DNA of 64,000 bases from Paenibacillus sp. PCH8 (GCF_002968835.1 NZ_PKQK01000005.1:1-64000); one strand, 5' to 3'; shown: positions 37,847 through 47,594, counted from the stretch's first letter. Notes: a model not told the origin generated them from the sequence alone. A program made the numbers and translations.

Positions 37847-38196
37847 ATTTGCTAAAGAATTATTTAATACAGAAGGTATTCTAGTTTACTAAGTAGATTC
37901 CTTTTATTATTTACAAAAAGTTCTGCACTTAGACGAATGAGCAGAGAAAAAACCAAAACAATTCAATTCATGTTATAGGACAGAATGACTACTTTATTCA
38001 ATAAGTGTTTAATTGCACAATGGTCTTCAAGCGTAATGTTATATTAAAGCTCTTTTAAGTATACCAGAGCAAGATTAGGTCTTAACTCCCTTCTATCAAT
38101 AACAAAAATCTAAAAGCAATCAACCAAAAGCAGGAAATATATCCTCTTTTGTCGAATTTATCTCCAACAAATTCCTTGGGGAGGGACGTTTTTACT
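37847..38196. other. AT-rich intergenic region between abiEi and the PHP/SMC-like gene
   Basis: It must hold divergent promoters. No convincing reading frame, terminator or palindrome is seen. Confidence 0.4.
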
Positions 38197-41100
38197 ATGA
38201 ATTATGAAAAAGGCTCTATGTGGACAAAATGGGACTTGCACGTGCATACCCCATATTCAATAATACATCACTTTAACGGAACAACTGAGGACGAAACTTG
38301 GGAAAACTACATAAGGGATCTAGAAAACCTACCATCAGAGATTAAAGTTCTTGGCATTAACGACTATATATTTATTGATGGCTATCGTAGGGTCAAGCAG
38401 TACAAAGACAACGGTCGTCTGTCTAATATTGATTTACTTTTACCTGTTGTTGAACTCAGACTCGACAAATTTGGTGGGGCGAAAAACAAGCTTAGTCGGA
38501 TCAACTTTCATGTCATTTTTTCTGATCAAGTTGATGCAGACTTAATTGAACAATGTTTCCTTAATGTTCTTACAAGCAAATACGAACTTTCTCCTCTTGC
38601 AAGGGAAACCCAAGTGAGATGGAATTCTGTAGTGACTAAAAGGACGCTTGAACAATTAGGTCAAATGATAAAATCTACTATTCCTGAGGAACAAAGAGGA
38701 CTTTACAAATCTGATTTGGAAGAAGGGTTTAACAATCTAAATCTTGATAAGAATCAAATACTTAAAACTCTTGATCAACATCATTTTATTGGAAAATATA
38801 TAACCGCTGTTGGTAAAACAGAGTGGGCAGATATAAAATGGATGGACGGTTCCATAGCGGAAAAGAAAAGCATTATTAACAGTGTTGATTTAGTTTTTAT
38901 ATCATCATATTCTGCTGAAGACTACCATAAAGCTGTAAACTCTTTGTATGAATCGGGAGTTAATGACAGGTTACTTGATTGTAGCGATGCTCATTACAGC
39001 TCTTCATCGTCAGAAAAAGATAAACTTGGGAAGTGCTACACCTGGCTTAAAGCTGACACTACCTTTGAAGGACTCAAACAAGTATTAAATGAATGGGGTG
39101 AGCGAGTTTTCATTGGTGAACTGCCTCCTAAACTATCCTCAATTAATAATAATAAGGGAAAGTATATCTCATCGATTTCTGTAAACAAAATAAATGGTGT
39201 GAACGGTTGGTTTGATGATGTGACATTACAACTAAACCATGACTTGGTTTCAATTATCGGTAATAAAGGAAATGGAAAGAGTGCCTTAGCAGATATTATT
39301 GGTTTAGCTGGAGGAACTAAAATTTCAAGTGACTTCTCATTCCTTACAAAAAACCGATTTAGACAGGGAAAATTAGCCCGAAATTTTGAAGCTACTCTTG
39401 TTTGGGAAAATGGCGTTTCTGAAAGTATATCTCTTGATGAGAATCCAAAAGAACATTCGATCGAAAAAGTAAAGTATCTACCTCAACGTTACTTGGAGTT
39501 ACTCTGTAATAGTGAAGACGATAAATTTGAAAATGAACTAAAGAAAGTAATTTTCTCTCATGTGGAAATTCAAGATAGGCATAATAAGTCATCCCTTAAC
39601 GAATTAATTCAATATAAGAGCGAGACAATTAAAGAGTCTATACGGATTCTTTCAGAGCAGCTTCTAGCTATTAACGAGAAATTAATAAAACTAGAGAACA
39701 GAGCAACTCCTAGTCACATTTCAAATGTTCATGAACTTCTCAAAAACAAAGAACAAGAACTAGAAGCTCATGTTAAACAGAAGCCCGAAGAGATATTACC
39801 TCCAGATGCAAGTGTAGTCTTAAATGAAGAGTTACGAGAGCTTTCTCAGCTTGTAGACGATTATAAAAATCAACTCCAAAATTTGAATGCTTTAATTGAA
39901 AGTCAGAAAACTAAACACATTGATGTAAAAAATAAACTAGCAGCGGCTCATCGACTTGAAGATAAAATCAAAAACTTCGAGATGCAATATGCTCATTTTA
40001 ATTCAAATTGCTCTGATGAAGTTACTTCACTCGGTTTGCAGATTGAAAATATTGTTAAGTTAAATGTAGATTTATCTGCACTGAAAAACATTCAGTCTAA
40101 TTTACTTACACAAGATACACTACTTACTAAAGAGCTAAGCGATAATGAAACCAATAGTTTGATAAAACAACGCGAAAAACTTGATTTTGAAATCAAAAAC
40201 GCCCAGAGCAGGCTTGATGAACCAACGCAAAAATATCATGTGTACAAAAAAGCGTTGTTAGATTGGGAGACTAAAAGAGATGACATTTTCTCTGAAATTA
40301 CGAATTTCACGCAAGATATTTCATATTTACAGTCGGAACTTCAAAATGAAATCACCAAACACAAGGAGCTTAGAGTTGCAAAGACACAAGAGATTTTCGC
40401 TGACATATTGAAAATATCTGAAATTTATTCAAACCTATACAAACCAGTACAAGAATTTATCGATAAACATTCATTAACTGATGTTGATTATGAATTGAAG
40501 TTTGAAGTTTCCATTGATGGTAGCGCGGCGCTAGACGGAGTATTAGGAAAAATCAATCAAGGAGTTCGAGGCAAATTTTACGGAACAGAGGAAGGTAGAA
40601 AATTACTATCGACTCTCCTTGAGGAAGCCCATTTCAGCAATATTGATTCCACTGTTTCATTCTTAGACAAGCTATTGAATCAAATGATTAATAACTCCAG
40701 CATTCCAGATTCTTCAAATATTGAATTGCAATTAATAAAGAATGCTACGGTTCTAGATTTCTACCAATATTTATTTTCTCTTGAATATTTAAAGCCATTC
40801 TACAGCCTAAAGCTTGGAGACAAAGAAATATCCAAGCTATCTCCCGGTGAAAAAGGCGCACTACTACTGACATTTTATTTATTGGTCGATAACGATGACA
40901 TACCGTTAATTATTGATCAGCCCGAAGAAAATCTTGATAACCAATCGGTTTTCAAAATGTTGGTTCCTTGCATAAAAGAAGCCAAAAAGAGAAGACAAAT
41001 AATCATGGTTACACACAATCCAAATCTAGCTGTTGTTTGTGATGCAGAACAAATTGTTCATGCTCAAATGAACAAATCAAATAATAACTACATCAGCTAT

Positions 41101-41208
41101 AAGTCAGGGGCAATAGAAAATATTGATATCAATAAATCCATTGTTGATATTCTCGAAGGCACACAACCTGCATTTTCAAACAGACAATCAAAATATTCAC
41201 TATTTTAA
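38197..41208 (+). CDS. PHP-domain/SMC-like ATPase (TrlF-type), probable defence protein
   Basis: 1003 residues from the ATG at 38197 (GGGAGGGA upstream; the frame opens at TTG 38149). The N-terminal PHP phosphoesterase domain starts WDLHVHTPYS (His15, His17) and includes DCSDAHY. An ABC/SMC head follows: Walker A GNKGNGKSALADIIG at about 355, a long coiled coil (about 470-790), signature LSPGEKGALLL at about 881, Walker B PLIIDQPEENLD and MVTHNPNLAVV. PHP fused to a Rad50/SMC-like ATPase is a nuclease-ATPase design found in phage-defence loci; databases use TrlF for such proteins. Very AT-rich codons compared with the flanks indicate transfer. Confidence 0.85.
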   Translation: MNYEKGSMWTKWDLHVHTPYSIIHHFNGTTEDETWENYIRDLENLPSEIKVLGINDYIFIDGYRRVKQYKDNGRLSNIDLLLPVVELRLDKFGGAKNKLSRINFHVIFSDQVDADLIEQCFLNVLTSKYELSPLARETQVRWNSVVTKRTLEQLGQMIKSTIPEEQRGLYKSDLEEGFNNLNLDKNQILKTLDQHHFIGKYITAVGKTEWADIKWMDGSIAEKKSIINSVDLVFISSYSAEDYHKAVNSLYESGVNDRLLDCSDAHYSSSSSEKDKLGKCYTWLKADTTFEGLKQVLNEWGERVFIGELPPKLSSINNNKGKYISSISVNKINGVNGWFDDVTLQLNHDLVSIIGNKGNGKSALADIIGLAGGTKISSDFSFLTKNRFRQGKLARNFEATLVWENGVSESISLDENPKEHSIEKVKYLPQRYLELLCNSEDDKFENELKKVIFSHVEIQDRHNKSSLNELIQYKSETIKESIRILSEQLLAINEKLIKLENRATPSHISNVHELLKNKEQELEAHVKQKPEEILPPDASVVLNEELRELSQLVDDYKNQLQNLNALIESQKTKHIDVKNKLAAAHRLEDKIKNFEMQYAHFNSNCSDEVTSLGLQIENIVKLNVDLSALKNIQSNLLTQDTLLTKELSDNETNSLIKQREKLDFEIKNAQSRLDEPTQKYHVYKKALLDWETKRDDIFSEITNFTQDISYLQSELQNEITKHKELRVAKTQEIFADILKISEIYSNLYKPVQEFIDKHSLTDVDYELKFEVSIDGSAALDGVLGKINQGVRGKFYGTEEGRKLLSTLLEEAHFSNIDSTVSFLDKLLNQMINNSSIPDSSNIELQLIKNATVLDFYQYLFSLEYLKPFYSLKLGDKEISKLSPGEKGALLLTFYLLVDNDDIPLIIDQPEENLDNQSVFKMLVPCIKEAKKRRQIIMVTHNPNLAVVCDAEQIVHAQMNKSNNNYISYKSGAIENIDINKSIVDILEGTQPAFSNRQSKYSLF

Positions 41209-41212
41209 AAGG

Positions 41213-41245
41213 AAAAGGCGAGTGGAATAATTCACCTCGCCTTTT
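41213..41245. terminator. Bidirectional terminator
   Basis: AAAAGGCGAG and CTCGCCTTTT arms between the convergent ATPase and YopX-like genes; it overlaps the latter's stop codon. Confidence 0.85.
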
Positions 41246-41591
41246 CGGTATAAAAATTACCTACAACAATAAATCTTCTCCTCAGCAATACTTCCAAAGA
41301 CTCCTCCTCAACGCTATTAACTTCTGTCCCGCAATAGAGTCCCTTACTTTTGTTGTAATTGATACAGAAGGTTTTTACTCCATCAGATAATAAATCCGAC
41401 TCGTATACCTCATTTCCATTGTTATCAATCATCTCTGTTGATTGAATTATACAAATATCCTCGAATTCATAAACATTTTCTAAATTACCCTTAAATTGAA
41501 CGGATATTTTGTTCTTTTTGAAATCAATAGCTGATACTGAGTAAAGTTTCTTATCGAACTCATCAACTGCTTTAAGAATAATTTTCCTCAT
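41232..41591 (-). CDS. YopX-like small protein
   Basis: 119 residues from ATG (TTG one codon earlier), behind GAGGAGGCGG. A short beta-rich protein whose centre, CIIQSTEMIDNNGNEVYESDLLSDG, matches the YopX pattern (D-x-x-G-x-E-[IV]-[YF]-E-x-D) of phage proteins. Function unknown. Low GC, within the accessory island; a perfect inverted repeat lies just upstream of its ribosome binding site. Confidence 0.65.
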   Translation of the reverse strand: MRKIILKAVDEFDKKLYSVSAIDFKKNKISVQFKGNLENVYEFEDICIIQSTEMIDNNGNEVYESDLLSDGVKTFCINYNKSKGLYCGTEVNSVEEESLEVLLRRRFIVVGNFYTEKAR

Positions 41592-41608
41592 CAAAACCGC
41601 CTCCTCGG

Positions 41609-41650
41609 TATAACATATTCATTTGACTTATTTAAAATGAATATGTTATA
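41609..41650. promoter_or_regulatory. 16-bp perfect inverted repeat before the YopX-like gene
   Basis: TATAACATATTCATTT (41609-41624) and its exact complement (41635-41650) flank a 10-base loop and end five bases before the ribosome binding site. An operator or an mRNA 5' hairpin are both possible. Confidence 0.55.
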
Positions 41651-41986
41651 TTATCGTTTTCCAATAATGTAACGGAATCTAACTTCGACCTAGAATTTTT
41701 AACACGCCACAATTTATGTTTTCTTTTAGCATCTCCAAAAGGCAATGATACGACACAAAAAGCACTTTTATGACTTCATAATGAAAGCTGTCCATCTCAA
41801 AAGACAATGGAAGCAAGGGTTTTAGTCATCTGAGAATGGGTTTGTTTCAAACCATATCTCCTTCGAAATATGGTTACCTCCTTGCCCAAGTTGTGTTGCT
41901 AATTATGGAATTCATTGTCCACAAAGAACATGTACAATCTTATATGTAATAGATCGTATAAAATCATATTTCATTAGAACAAACAT
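41651..41986. other. Intergenic, no gene seen
   Basis: AT-rich sequence between the accessory island and the sporulation lipoprotein; no frame with a ribosome binding site was found. Confidence 0.4.
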
Positions 41987-42021
41987 GCCCTTGCGACTGA
42001 TGTTGCCATCCGCGCAAAGGC
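41987..42021 (-). terminator. Weak terminator of the YhcN-like gene
   Basis: GCCCTTGCG and CGCAAAGGC arms (one mismatch) with a 17-base loop; on the minus strand ATGTTTGTT follows. Confidence 0.45.
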
Positions 42022-42045
42022 ACACTTGTTTATGCACTTTGGTCC

Positions 42046-43041
42046 TTATCGATTCATTCGGTTCATCACGCCGCCATCGTTATGATTACGGTTCATGAGA
42101 CCATCCCCAAGGATGCCATCACGGTGATTTGAATTCATCGCATTCGTTGGGAAAATACGTTCAACCATCGATTGGAACGTATTGATCATGCCACTGACCG
42201 GTTTACCATTGCGAATATCTGTGGAATAGTTCTCGACATGCTCCACAAAATCCGGATTGGCCGATACATATACATTCTCAATGTTCGGTGCAAATTGCTT
42301 AATCTTGGCTGAGATCTTACCTTTAATCTCAGCTGATGTGTTATCATCCGTGCTATCTACACGTTTCCCTTCACTCTTCATACCATAATGTCCATCGTCC
42401 GTCCCACGTGCTTTGCCACTGTTCGTCAGACCACGCATCATGCCAACCGCTCCTGTGCCCATCGTGCCATAAATACCACGATCATTGCCCATATGGCTGC
42501 GGTCTGTTGCAGTGTCTGTGTTCAGTCCTGGAGCAATTCCACTGGTGCTGTACGGAGACATGGTTCCGGTTCCGCCATTCACACGCATACCGCCCATATC
42601 CCGATTCATGTTTCCACCACGCATAGTGTCACTGGCATGACTACGCATGGTTCCATTCAACGTACCATTCGTGCGACCAGTCGACTTGCTTTCCAGCTTG
42701 CCTGTGTGACCATCTGCCAAACGAACAGCTACATAAGCATTACGATCTGTTAACATGACACGGGCGGATTGAACCTCTTTCATCTCCGTAATCCGTTTCG
42801 CCAGTTCTTCACTGGATTTCAGGTCGGTAACATTATGCATGCGATAACTTTTGGCACGAATGCCGTCCATGCCATTCGTTTCTACACCGTAACGGTTAAT
42901 GCCATTCGCTTGCTGACGCACACTTTGCGTATGCATATTGTTCGTATCCCGATTCGTGCCACAACCTGTCAAGCCGGCCATTACAAAAATTGCAGTAGAC
43001 AAGGATAATGTAATAGCTGTTGCCTTTTTGACTGCTGGCAT
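42046..43041 (-). CDS. YhcN/YlaJ-family sporulation lipoprotein
   Basis: 331 residues from the ATG at 43041 (GGAGGATG upstream). A lipoprotein signal with LTGC ends near residue 28. The YhcN/YlaJ fold is split: an N-terminal part with SSEELAKRITEMKEVQSARVMLTDRNAYVAVRL and a C-terminal part with EIKGKISAKIKQFAPNIENVYVSANPDFVEHVENY. Between them is an insert of about 120 residues rich in Gly, Met, Asn, Thr and Arg, and a similar tail ends the protein. The family sits in the inner spore membrane of Bacillus. Monocistronic. Confidence 0.87.
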   Translation of the reverse strand: MPAVKKATAITLSLSTAIFVMAGLTGCGTNRDTNNMHTQSVRQQANGINRYGVETNGMDGIRAKSYRMHNVTDLKSSEELAKRITEMKEVQSARVMLTDRNAYVAVRLADGHTGKLESKSTGRTNGTLNGTMRSHASDTMRGGNMNRDMGGMRVNGGTGTMSPYSTSGIAPGLNTDTATDRSHMGNDRGIYGTMGTGAVGMMRGLTNSGKARGTDDGHYGMKSEGKRVDSTDDNTSAEIKGKISAKIKQFAPNIENVYVSANPDFVEHVENYSTDIRNGKPVSGMINTFQSMVERIFPTNAMNSNHRDGILGDGLMNRNHNDGGVMNRMNR

Positions 43042-43192
43042 GTACTCATCCTCCAATGTTGTTGGTTTAGGTCACTACGTTAGGATGCGCTTGTGTACGT
43101 GCCGATATGCTGAAAGGATATGGTACTTTATCCTGTAGTCTTTGGGTTTATATCTATGGTCAGTTGGTGGAGTCGTTGTCGCTTATAAAAAT

Positions 43193-43225
43193 AAAAAACA
43201 GTACTGCTAATAATCGCAGCACTGT
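43193..43225 (-). terminator. Terminator of the Gld-type ABC operon
   Basis: ACAGTGCTGC and GCAGTACTGT arms on the minus strand followed by a long T-rich run (TTTTTTATTTTT). Confidence 0.88.
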
Positions 43226-43285
43226 CTCATGCAACTTGCATTTCATCTCAAGTTAAGATCAATCGCTTTTTTTCTCTTCATTTCA

Positions 43286-44266
43286 TTATTTAGCGGAACT
43301 TGATGATTCATTCGACGAAGTCGGTGATGCTTTAATCGTATCCGGGAACTTCTCCGCCTCCGTCAGACTATTCACATCCATGGCATATGCCCACACACCA
43401 TCCGGGGTAATGACCCAGATCTGATTGGGATCGGATGGCAGGGTAAGCCCCCGATATACCTCCCTGATTTGCTGTCCATTTACCGTCTGTTCAACAGAAA
43501 GGGTGAAGCGAGGGACGGTTCCCTTCAGCTCGGAAGCTTGGCGTACATCATCCGCTGTAGACAAGTTTTTGATTTTGCCAATGAGAGATACGGCATCTGT
43601 GGCTGCAATAGATTGACCATTCAGAGTCCACGCCTGTTCCACCGCACCATTCTCTGATGTGGTTTTCAACATCCAACTGGCTGCCTCACCTTCCCACTCC
43701 AGAGAAGCGACATTCGTCTCATCCATATTAAAAGGCGTTGTATCCAGCAGATCCCGACGTGATAAGGCGATATTGGTAATCGTCTCCGTCTGCACAGCCA
43801 CCACGGGACCTGAGTTAACCTGCACATAACGCGCATCATCTGCGGGCAACTCACCCCCGATTGCCAGTTTGAGTTCACGATTATCCTTCAACTTCATATC
43901 CAGTTGTGAAGCACCAGTGCCCAATCCGTACTTATCCAGATCCGTTGGTGTTTCTTCTACCATCAGTTCCTGATTCGCGCCACTCAGGGCATCAAGCCAA
44001 CTGCTCACGCTATAACCGTTGAGAGGGTAAGCTTTCGGTTCAACCATCTGCCATACACCATTCTCAAGCTCCAACGTCGAAGATGCTACTGCCCCAGTTG
44101 TACCCTCAGTATCATGTATCGTAATCGATTGAATATCCCCGGACTGAATACCAAGCAACTTCGTTTGTACCGCTTCTTCTTCTCGAAAATAATTCTGACT
44201 TGCTGCGTACATCCAGCCCACGATCAGCACAACTACAACCAGGATGGTTGGAACCCATTTTCTCAT
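43286..44266 (-). CDS. DUF4340 domain protein
   Basis: 326 residues from the ATG at 44266, overlapping the GldG-like stop (ATGA), with GGTGGAGG upstream. One N-terminal membrane anchor (VPTILVVVVLIVGWMYA), then an extracytoplasmic DUF4340 region of repeated beta-rich units (ELENGVWQMVEPKAYPL, YGLGTGASQLDMKLKDN, LRDLLDTTPFN-like). It accompanies GldFG-type exporters in many bacteria; the role is unknown. Last gene of the ABC operon, followed by a strong terminator. Confidence 0.88.
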   Translation of the reverse strand: MRKWVPTILVVVVLIVGWMYAASQNYFREEEAVQTKLLGIQSGDIQSITIHDTEGTTGAVASSTLELENGVWQMVEPKAYPLNGYSVSSWLDALSGANQELMVEETPTDLDKYGLGTGASQLDMKLKDNRELKLAIGGELPADDARYVQVNSGPVVAVQTETITNIALSRRDLLDTTPFNMDETNVASLEWEGEAASWMLKTTSENGAVEQAWTLNGQSIAATDAVSLIGKIKNLSTADDVRQASELKGTVPRFTLSVEQTVNGQQIREVYRGLTLPSDPNQIWVITPDGVWAYAMDVNSLTEAEKFPDTIKASPTSSNESSSSAK

Positions 44267-45657
44267 ACTTGTCTGCGCCTCCACCATAAGAGTACACCGA
44301 TTATAACAAAGATCAGCGGGAACGCGACAATCGCTACGAAGAAAATCGTTCTAGCCTGTTCACCGTTCAGGTAAGCCATCTCGTAACTCGCTTGGACCCG
44401 TGGGCGAATCGTCAGTCCATCTTCTTTTTCACTTAAATAGTTCACTGTATTCAGAATAAAATCCAGATTGCCGCCATTGGCTATTTCCGAATCCTGCATG
44501 AAGATGGATGAGCCCAGAATAACCGCCTTCGGTTTACCATCCGTCGTATCAGCTGCATAGCCAAGTTCTACAGGACCCTGAATGTCTACATCCGGATCAT
44601 TGGTCGTTTCATTCTGCAACAACCCACCAATATTCGTCTCTCCATAACTATCGTCCGAGGAATGGATTAATGGAGATAACGTGTATTTATCCTGTTCTTT
44701 GGTGGTCAACGCAATCGATAGCGCCAACATCGGAACCAACTGGCTCGCAGCGAGTTTGTCCGTAATTGCATGTGTCCCATACTCCGGCACCACCCAGAGC
44801 AGTCCCATCGTACTGGCTTGCTGATGATCCACCATGACCGCATGCTTATCCACGACGCCATAGTCAGCCATCAGGGCATCGATGTTTTTCCAACTGGATT
44901 TCATATCTTCTACGAATCCGAGGGATAATAACAACTTGCCTCCATCACTCAAATAGGTGCGAATAGCTTTCATTTCCGTATCACTGATGTCACGTTGTGG
45001 ACCAATGATGGCAAGCACATCTGCATCTCCGGGAACCTTACCGGCTTGATTCAGCTGCAACTCTTCCGTCTGCACATTATTCTGTTCCAGGGAGGACTGT
45101 AGCGTAGTCATCTGATCGAGACTCAGCTCTTCATGTCCAGTCAAAAAGACCATTTTGTGCATCTCGGTGGATGACATATTCATGAGCGCCTGGGTCAACT
45201 TCTCCTCACCTGTAAACTCATATGATCCATCACTTCCGTCCCCTGTCGCGGTGAACAAACTGGCGATATCAATCACCTTATGTTGATCTCCCTGCTCCAA
45301 CACAATGGAGCTGCCGGTTATCCCATATTTGGATGCAAGCGCAGGTTCCTGGGTCAGATTATACTGCTTTAGCTTCAGCTTGCTATTGCGTTTCGTGTAT
45401 TCCTCTACCATATCCGTTACCTCGCGGTTCAGGACGGTGTTGTTCGCATTTTCGACAGTTAACACCAGAATGTTGACGTCATCCTTCACATTTTTGATCG
45501 CAGTAAGCGACTGGTCAGATAAGGTATATTGTTTGTTCGAGGTCAGATCCAGCTGGAAGCCGCCAAGTGAATTCAGGAACAGTGTTAGCAAAATAAAGAT
45601 GCCAATCACCGCTACGGACAGCACGGTACTGTTGGTATGACTTAACCATTTTTTCAT
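44263..45657 (-). CDS. GldG-like ABC transporter auxiliary protein
   Basis: 464 residues from the ATG at 45657 (GGAGGTGAG upstream). The N-terminal membrane helix (VLSVAVIGIFILLTLFL) is followed by a large extracytoplasmic ABC_transp_aux domain (DLTSNKQYTLSDQS, DVNILVLT, YGITGSSIVLEQGD, LAIIGPQRDIS) and a C-terminal helix (FFVAIVAFPLIFVIIGVLLWW). In gliding Bacteroidetes GldG works with GldF and GldA; here it may support export or envelope remodelling. Confidence 0.9.
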   Translation of the reverse strand: MKKWLSHTNSTVLSVAVIGIFILLTLFLNSLGGFQLDLTSNKQYTLSDQSLTAIKNVKDDVNILVLTVENANNTVLNREVTDMVEEYTKRNSKLKLKQYNLTQEPALASKYGITGSSIVLEQGDQHKVIDIASLFTATGDGSDGSYEFTGEEKLTQALMNMSSTEMHKMVFLTGHEELSLDQMTTLQSSLEQNNVQTEELQLNQAGKVPGDADVLAIIGPQRDISDTEMKAIRTYLSDGGKLLLSLGFVEDMKSSWKNIDALMADYGVVDKHAVMVDHQQASTMGLLWVVPEYGTHAITDKLAASQLVPMLALSIALTTKEQDKYTLSPLIHSSDDSYGETNIGGLLQNETTNDPDVDIQGPVELGYAADTTDGKPKAVILGSSIFMQDSEIANGGNLDFILNTVNYLSEKEDGLTIRPRVQASYEMAYLNGEQARTIFFVAIVAFPLIFVIIGVLLWWRRRQV

Positions 45658-45661
45658 CTTC

Positions 45662-46378
45662 TCACCTCCACCGCTTCCGTTCCACAATTTGAATGCTTAA
45701 CAGCAGAAACACACCTGAAAGTGTGACATAGTACAATATATCCGGGCCACTGAGTACGCCCTTCATGAAGCTGTCGAACCGATTCGTCAGCGCAAACGGG
45801 CTCAGCCACTGCTGTAAAGCAGATCCTGTATTGCCCGCGAATGAATCAAGCATCCACAAAACGAGCAAAATAATAAAACCCGCCACCGCAGACACCATCT
45901 GATGCTGGGATAACGTAGAAGCAAACAACCCGATCGCCATCATGCTTCCGCCAAGGAAGAATAAACCTAACGCAGACATCCATACCGTTGTGAAATCCAG
46001 TGTCCCATAGAACGACATAATGAAGGGATACACCAGACTGCACAGGATAAGCACGATCAGAATGGCGAGTGAAGCCAGATATTTGCCAAAAATAATTTCA
46101 GTGACACGTGCCGGAGAGGTCAGCAGCAATTCATCCGTTCCCTGCCTGAACTCTTCTGCGACTAAACGCATCGTTAACAGAGGCACCACAAACAGCAGCA
46201 TGGATAACGTATCCCCCAGCACGAGACGATAGTCGACGATGCTCGGCTGGTAATACACGAAGCTCGAATAGAACAACAGACTGGTCATCAGTACATATAT
46301 GGCAAAAGCAAAATAGGAGGTCGGTGACAGAAAATAAGCTTGCAACTCCTTGTTGCATACCGCCATCATTCGTCTCAT
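45662..46378 (-). CDS. ABC-2-type transporter permease (GldF-like)
   Basis: 238 residues with six hydrophobic segments. It begins CNKELQAYFLSPTSYFAFAIYVLMTSLLFY and contains RLVAEEFRQGTDELLLTSPARVTEIIFGKYLA, the signature of this permease group. It overlaps the ATPase gene by four bases and is followed by the GldG-like gene after four bases. Confidence 0.92.
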   Translation of the reverse strand: MRRMMAVCNKELQAYFLSPTSYFAFAIYVLMTSLLFYSSFVYYQPSIVDYRLVLGDTLSMLLFVVPLLTMRLVAEEFRQGTDELLLTSPARVTEIIFGKYLASLAILIVLILCSLVYPFIMSFYGTLDFTTVWMSALGLFFLGGSMMAIGLFASTLSQHQMVSAVAGFIILLVLWMLDSFAGNTGSALQQWLSPFALTNRFDSFMKGVLSGPDILYYVTLSGVFLLLSIQIVERKRWR

Positions 46379-47535
46379 TTGGAGTCCTCCCCTGTATGAG
46401 AATCAGACGGAACATTCGTCGATGTACTCGACGACGAGTCGATATCCCAAGTAGCATCCTGATCCACCTGTTCCCCGGCATCGGAAACATCTGCATGACC
46501 TGTATCGCTGTTATCTACTTTATCCACATCGGCAGAATCCGCTTCTGTCCCGGTTGTCTCGGTCGTGGTCAGCTTCAGGAAGATCTGCTCCAGACTGAGA
46601 TTCTCCTTCTTCATCTCCAATATAGGCAATCCTGCACCAGATAAAAGGTAGAACAGCTCTTCCCGGAAATCCTCCGAGTTTACTCCAGTAAGCAGCATTT
46701 TGACGGTATCCGCTGAATCTGAAGCATGCAAAGGTTCTTTGGCAGCTTTCACATCTGGTGTCTGAATGACTTCACTATCCACCTTCTCCCATGGTGTGAG
46801 CACGTTATGTAGTTGCTGCGCGGTGGCTTTCACTTCAATCGATACCTTGAATTGATCACCCATCGCCGATCCAAAATGCTGAGGTGAACCGTCCAACACG
46901 AGCTGTCCCTGATTAATAATTAGCATGCGATTACAGAGCGCGCTCACTTCAGGCAAAATATGTGTGCTAAGAAGTACCGTATGGTTATCGCCCAGCTCCC
47001 GAATCAGATCCCGGATCTCGATAATTTGATTCGGATCAAGTCCCGAGGTTGGTTCATCGAGGACAAGCAGATCCGGCTTATGAATAATGGCTCCAGCCAG
47101 CCCGAGGCGTTGCTTGTATCCTTTGGATAACCCGCGTACCAATTGTTTTTCCCGACCTAGAAGTCCCAACCTGCTTACCATCTCACTGACCCGCAGCTTG
47201 ATTTCACGTGCCGGGACATCTCGGAGATTCGCTACAAACTTGAGATAAGACTGTACGGTCATGTCCGGGTAGAGGGGCGGGGTCTCAGGCAGATAGCCAA
47301 TCTTGGAACGAACACTCCGGCCCTGATCATGCACGGAGACCCCATCTACGAGAATGGAACCCGCGGTAGGATGCAGATAGCCCGTAATCATACGCATCGT
47401 CGTTGTTTTGCCAGCCCCATTGGGCCCGAGAAATCCGACAATCTCACCACGCTCCATGGTGAAATCCAGTTCCTGCACGCCGCGCTGCCCTTCATACACT
47501 TTGCTGATCTGTTTCACTTCGAGCACATCATTCAT
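46375..47535 (-). CDS. ABC transporter ATP-binding protein (GldA-like) with acidic tail
   Basis: 386 residues. Walker A GPNGAGKTTTMR is at about 37-48, the Q loop in YLPETPPLYPDMTV, signature LSKGYKQRLGLAGA, Walker B LLVLDEPTSGLD and switch His STHILPE. Beyond the normal end (about 310) there is a tail of some 60 residues of Asp, Ser, Thr and Glu without hydrophobic content, unusual for the family. First gene of the four-gene operon ATPase-permease-GldG-DUF4340. Confidence 0.93.
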   Translation of the reverse strand: MNDVLEVKQISKVYEGQRGVQELDFTMERGEIVGFLGPNGAGKTTTMRMITGYLHPTAGSILVDGVSVHDQGRSVRSKIGYLPETPPLYPDMTVQSYLKFVANLRDVPAREIKLRVSEMVSRLGLLGREKQLVRGLSKGYKQRLGLAGAIIHKPDLLVLDEPTSGLDPNQIIEIRDLIRELGDNHTVLLSTHILPEVSALCNRMLIINQGQLVLDGSPQHFGSAMGDQFKVSIEVKATAQQLHNVLTPWEKVDSEVIQTPDVKAAKEPLHASDSADTVKMLLTGVNSEDFREELFYLLSGAGLPILEMKKENLSLEQIFLKLTTTETTGTEADSADVDKVDNSDTGHADVSDAGEQVDQDATWDIDSSSSTSTNVPSDSHTGEDSK

Positions 47536-47594
47536 CCTTTCCCGTTAAAATACCCGTGCAGCATCGTTCGTTATATAAATTCAACTGAAAAATA

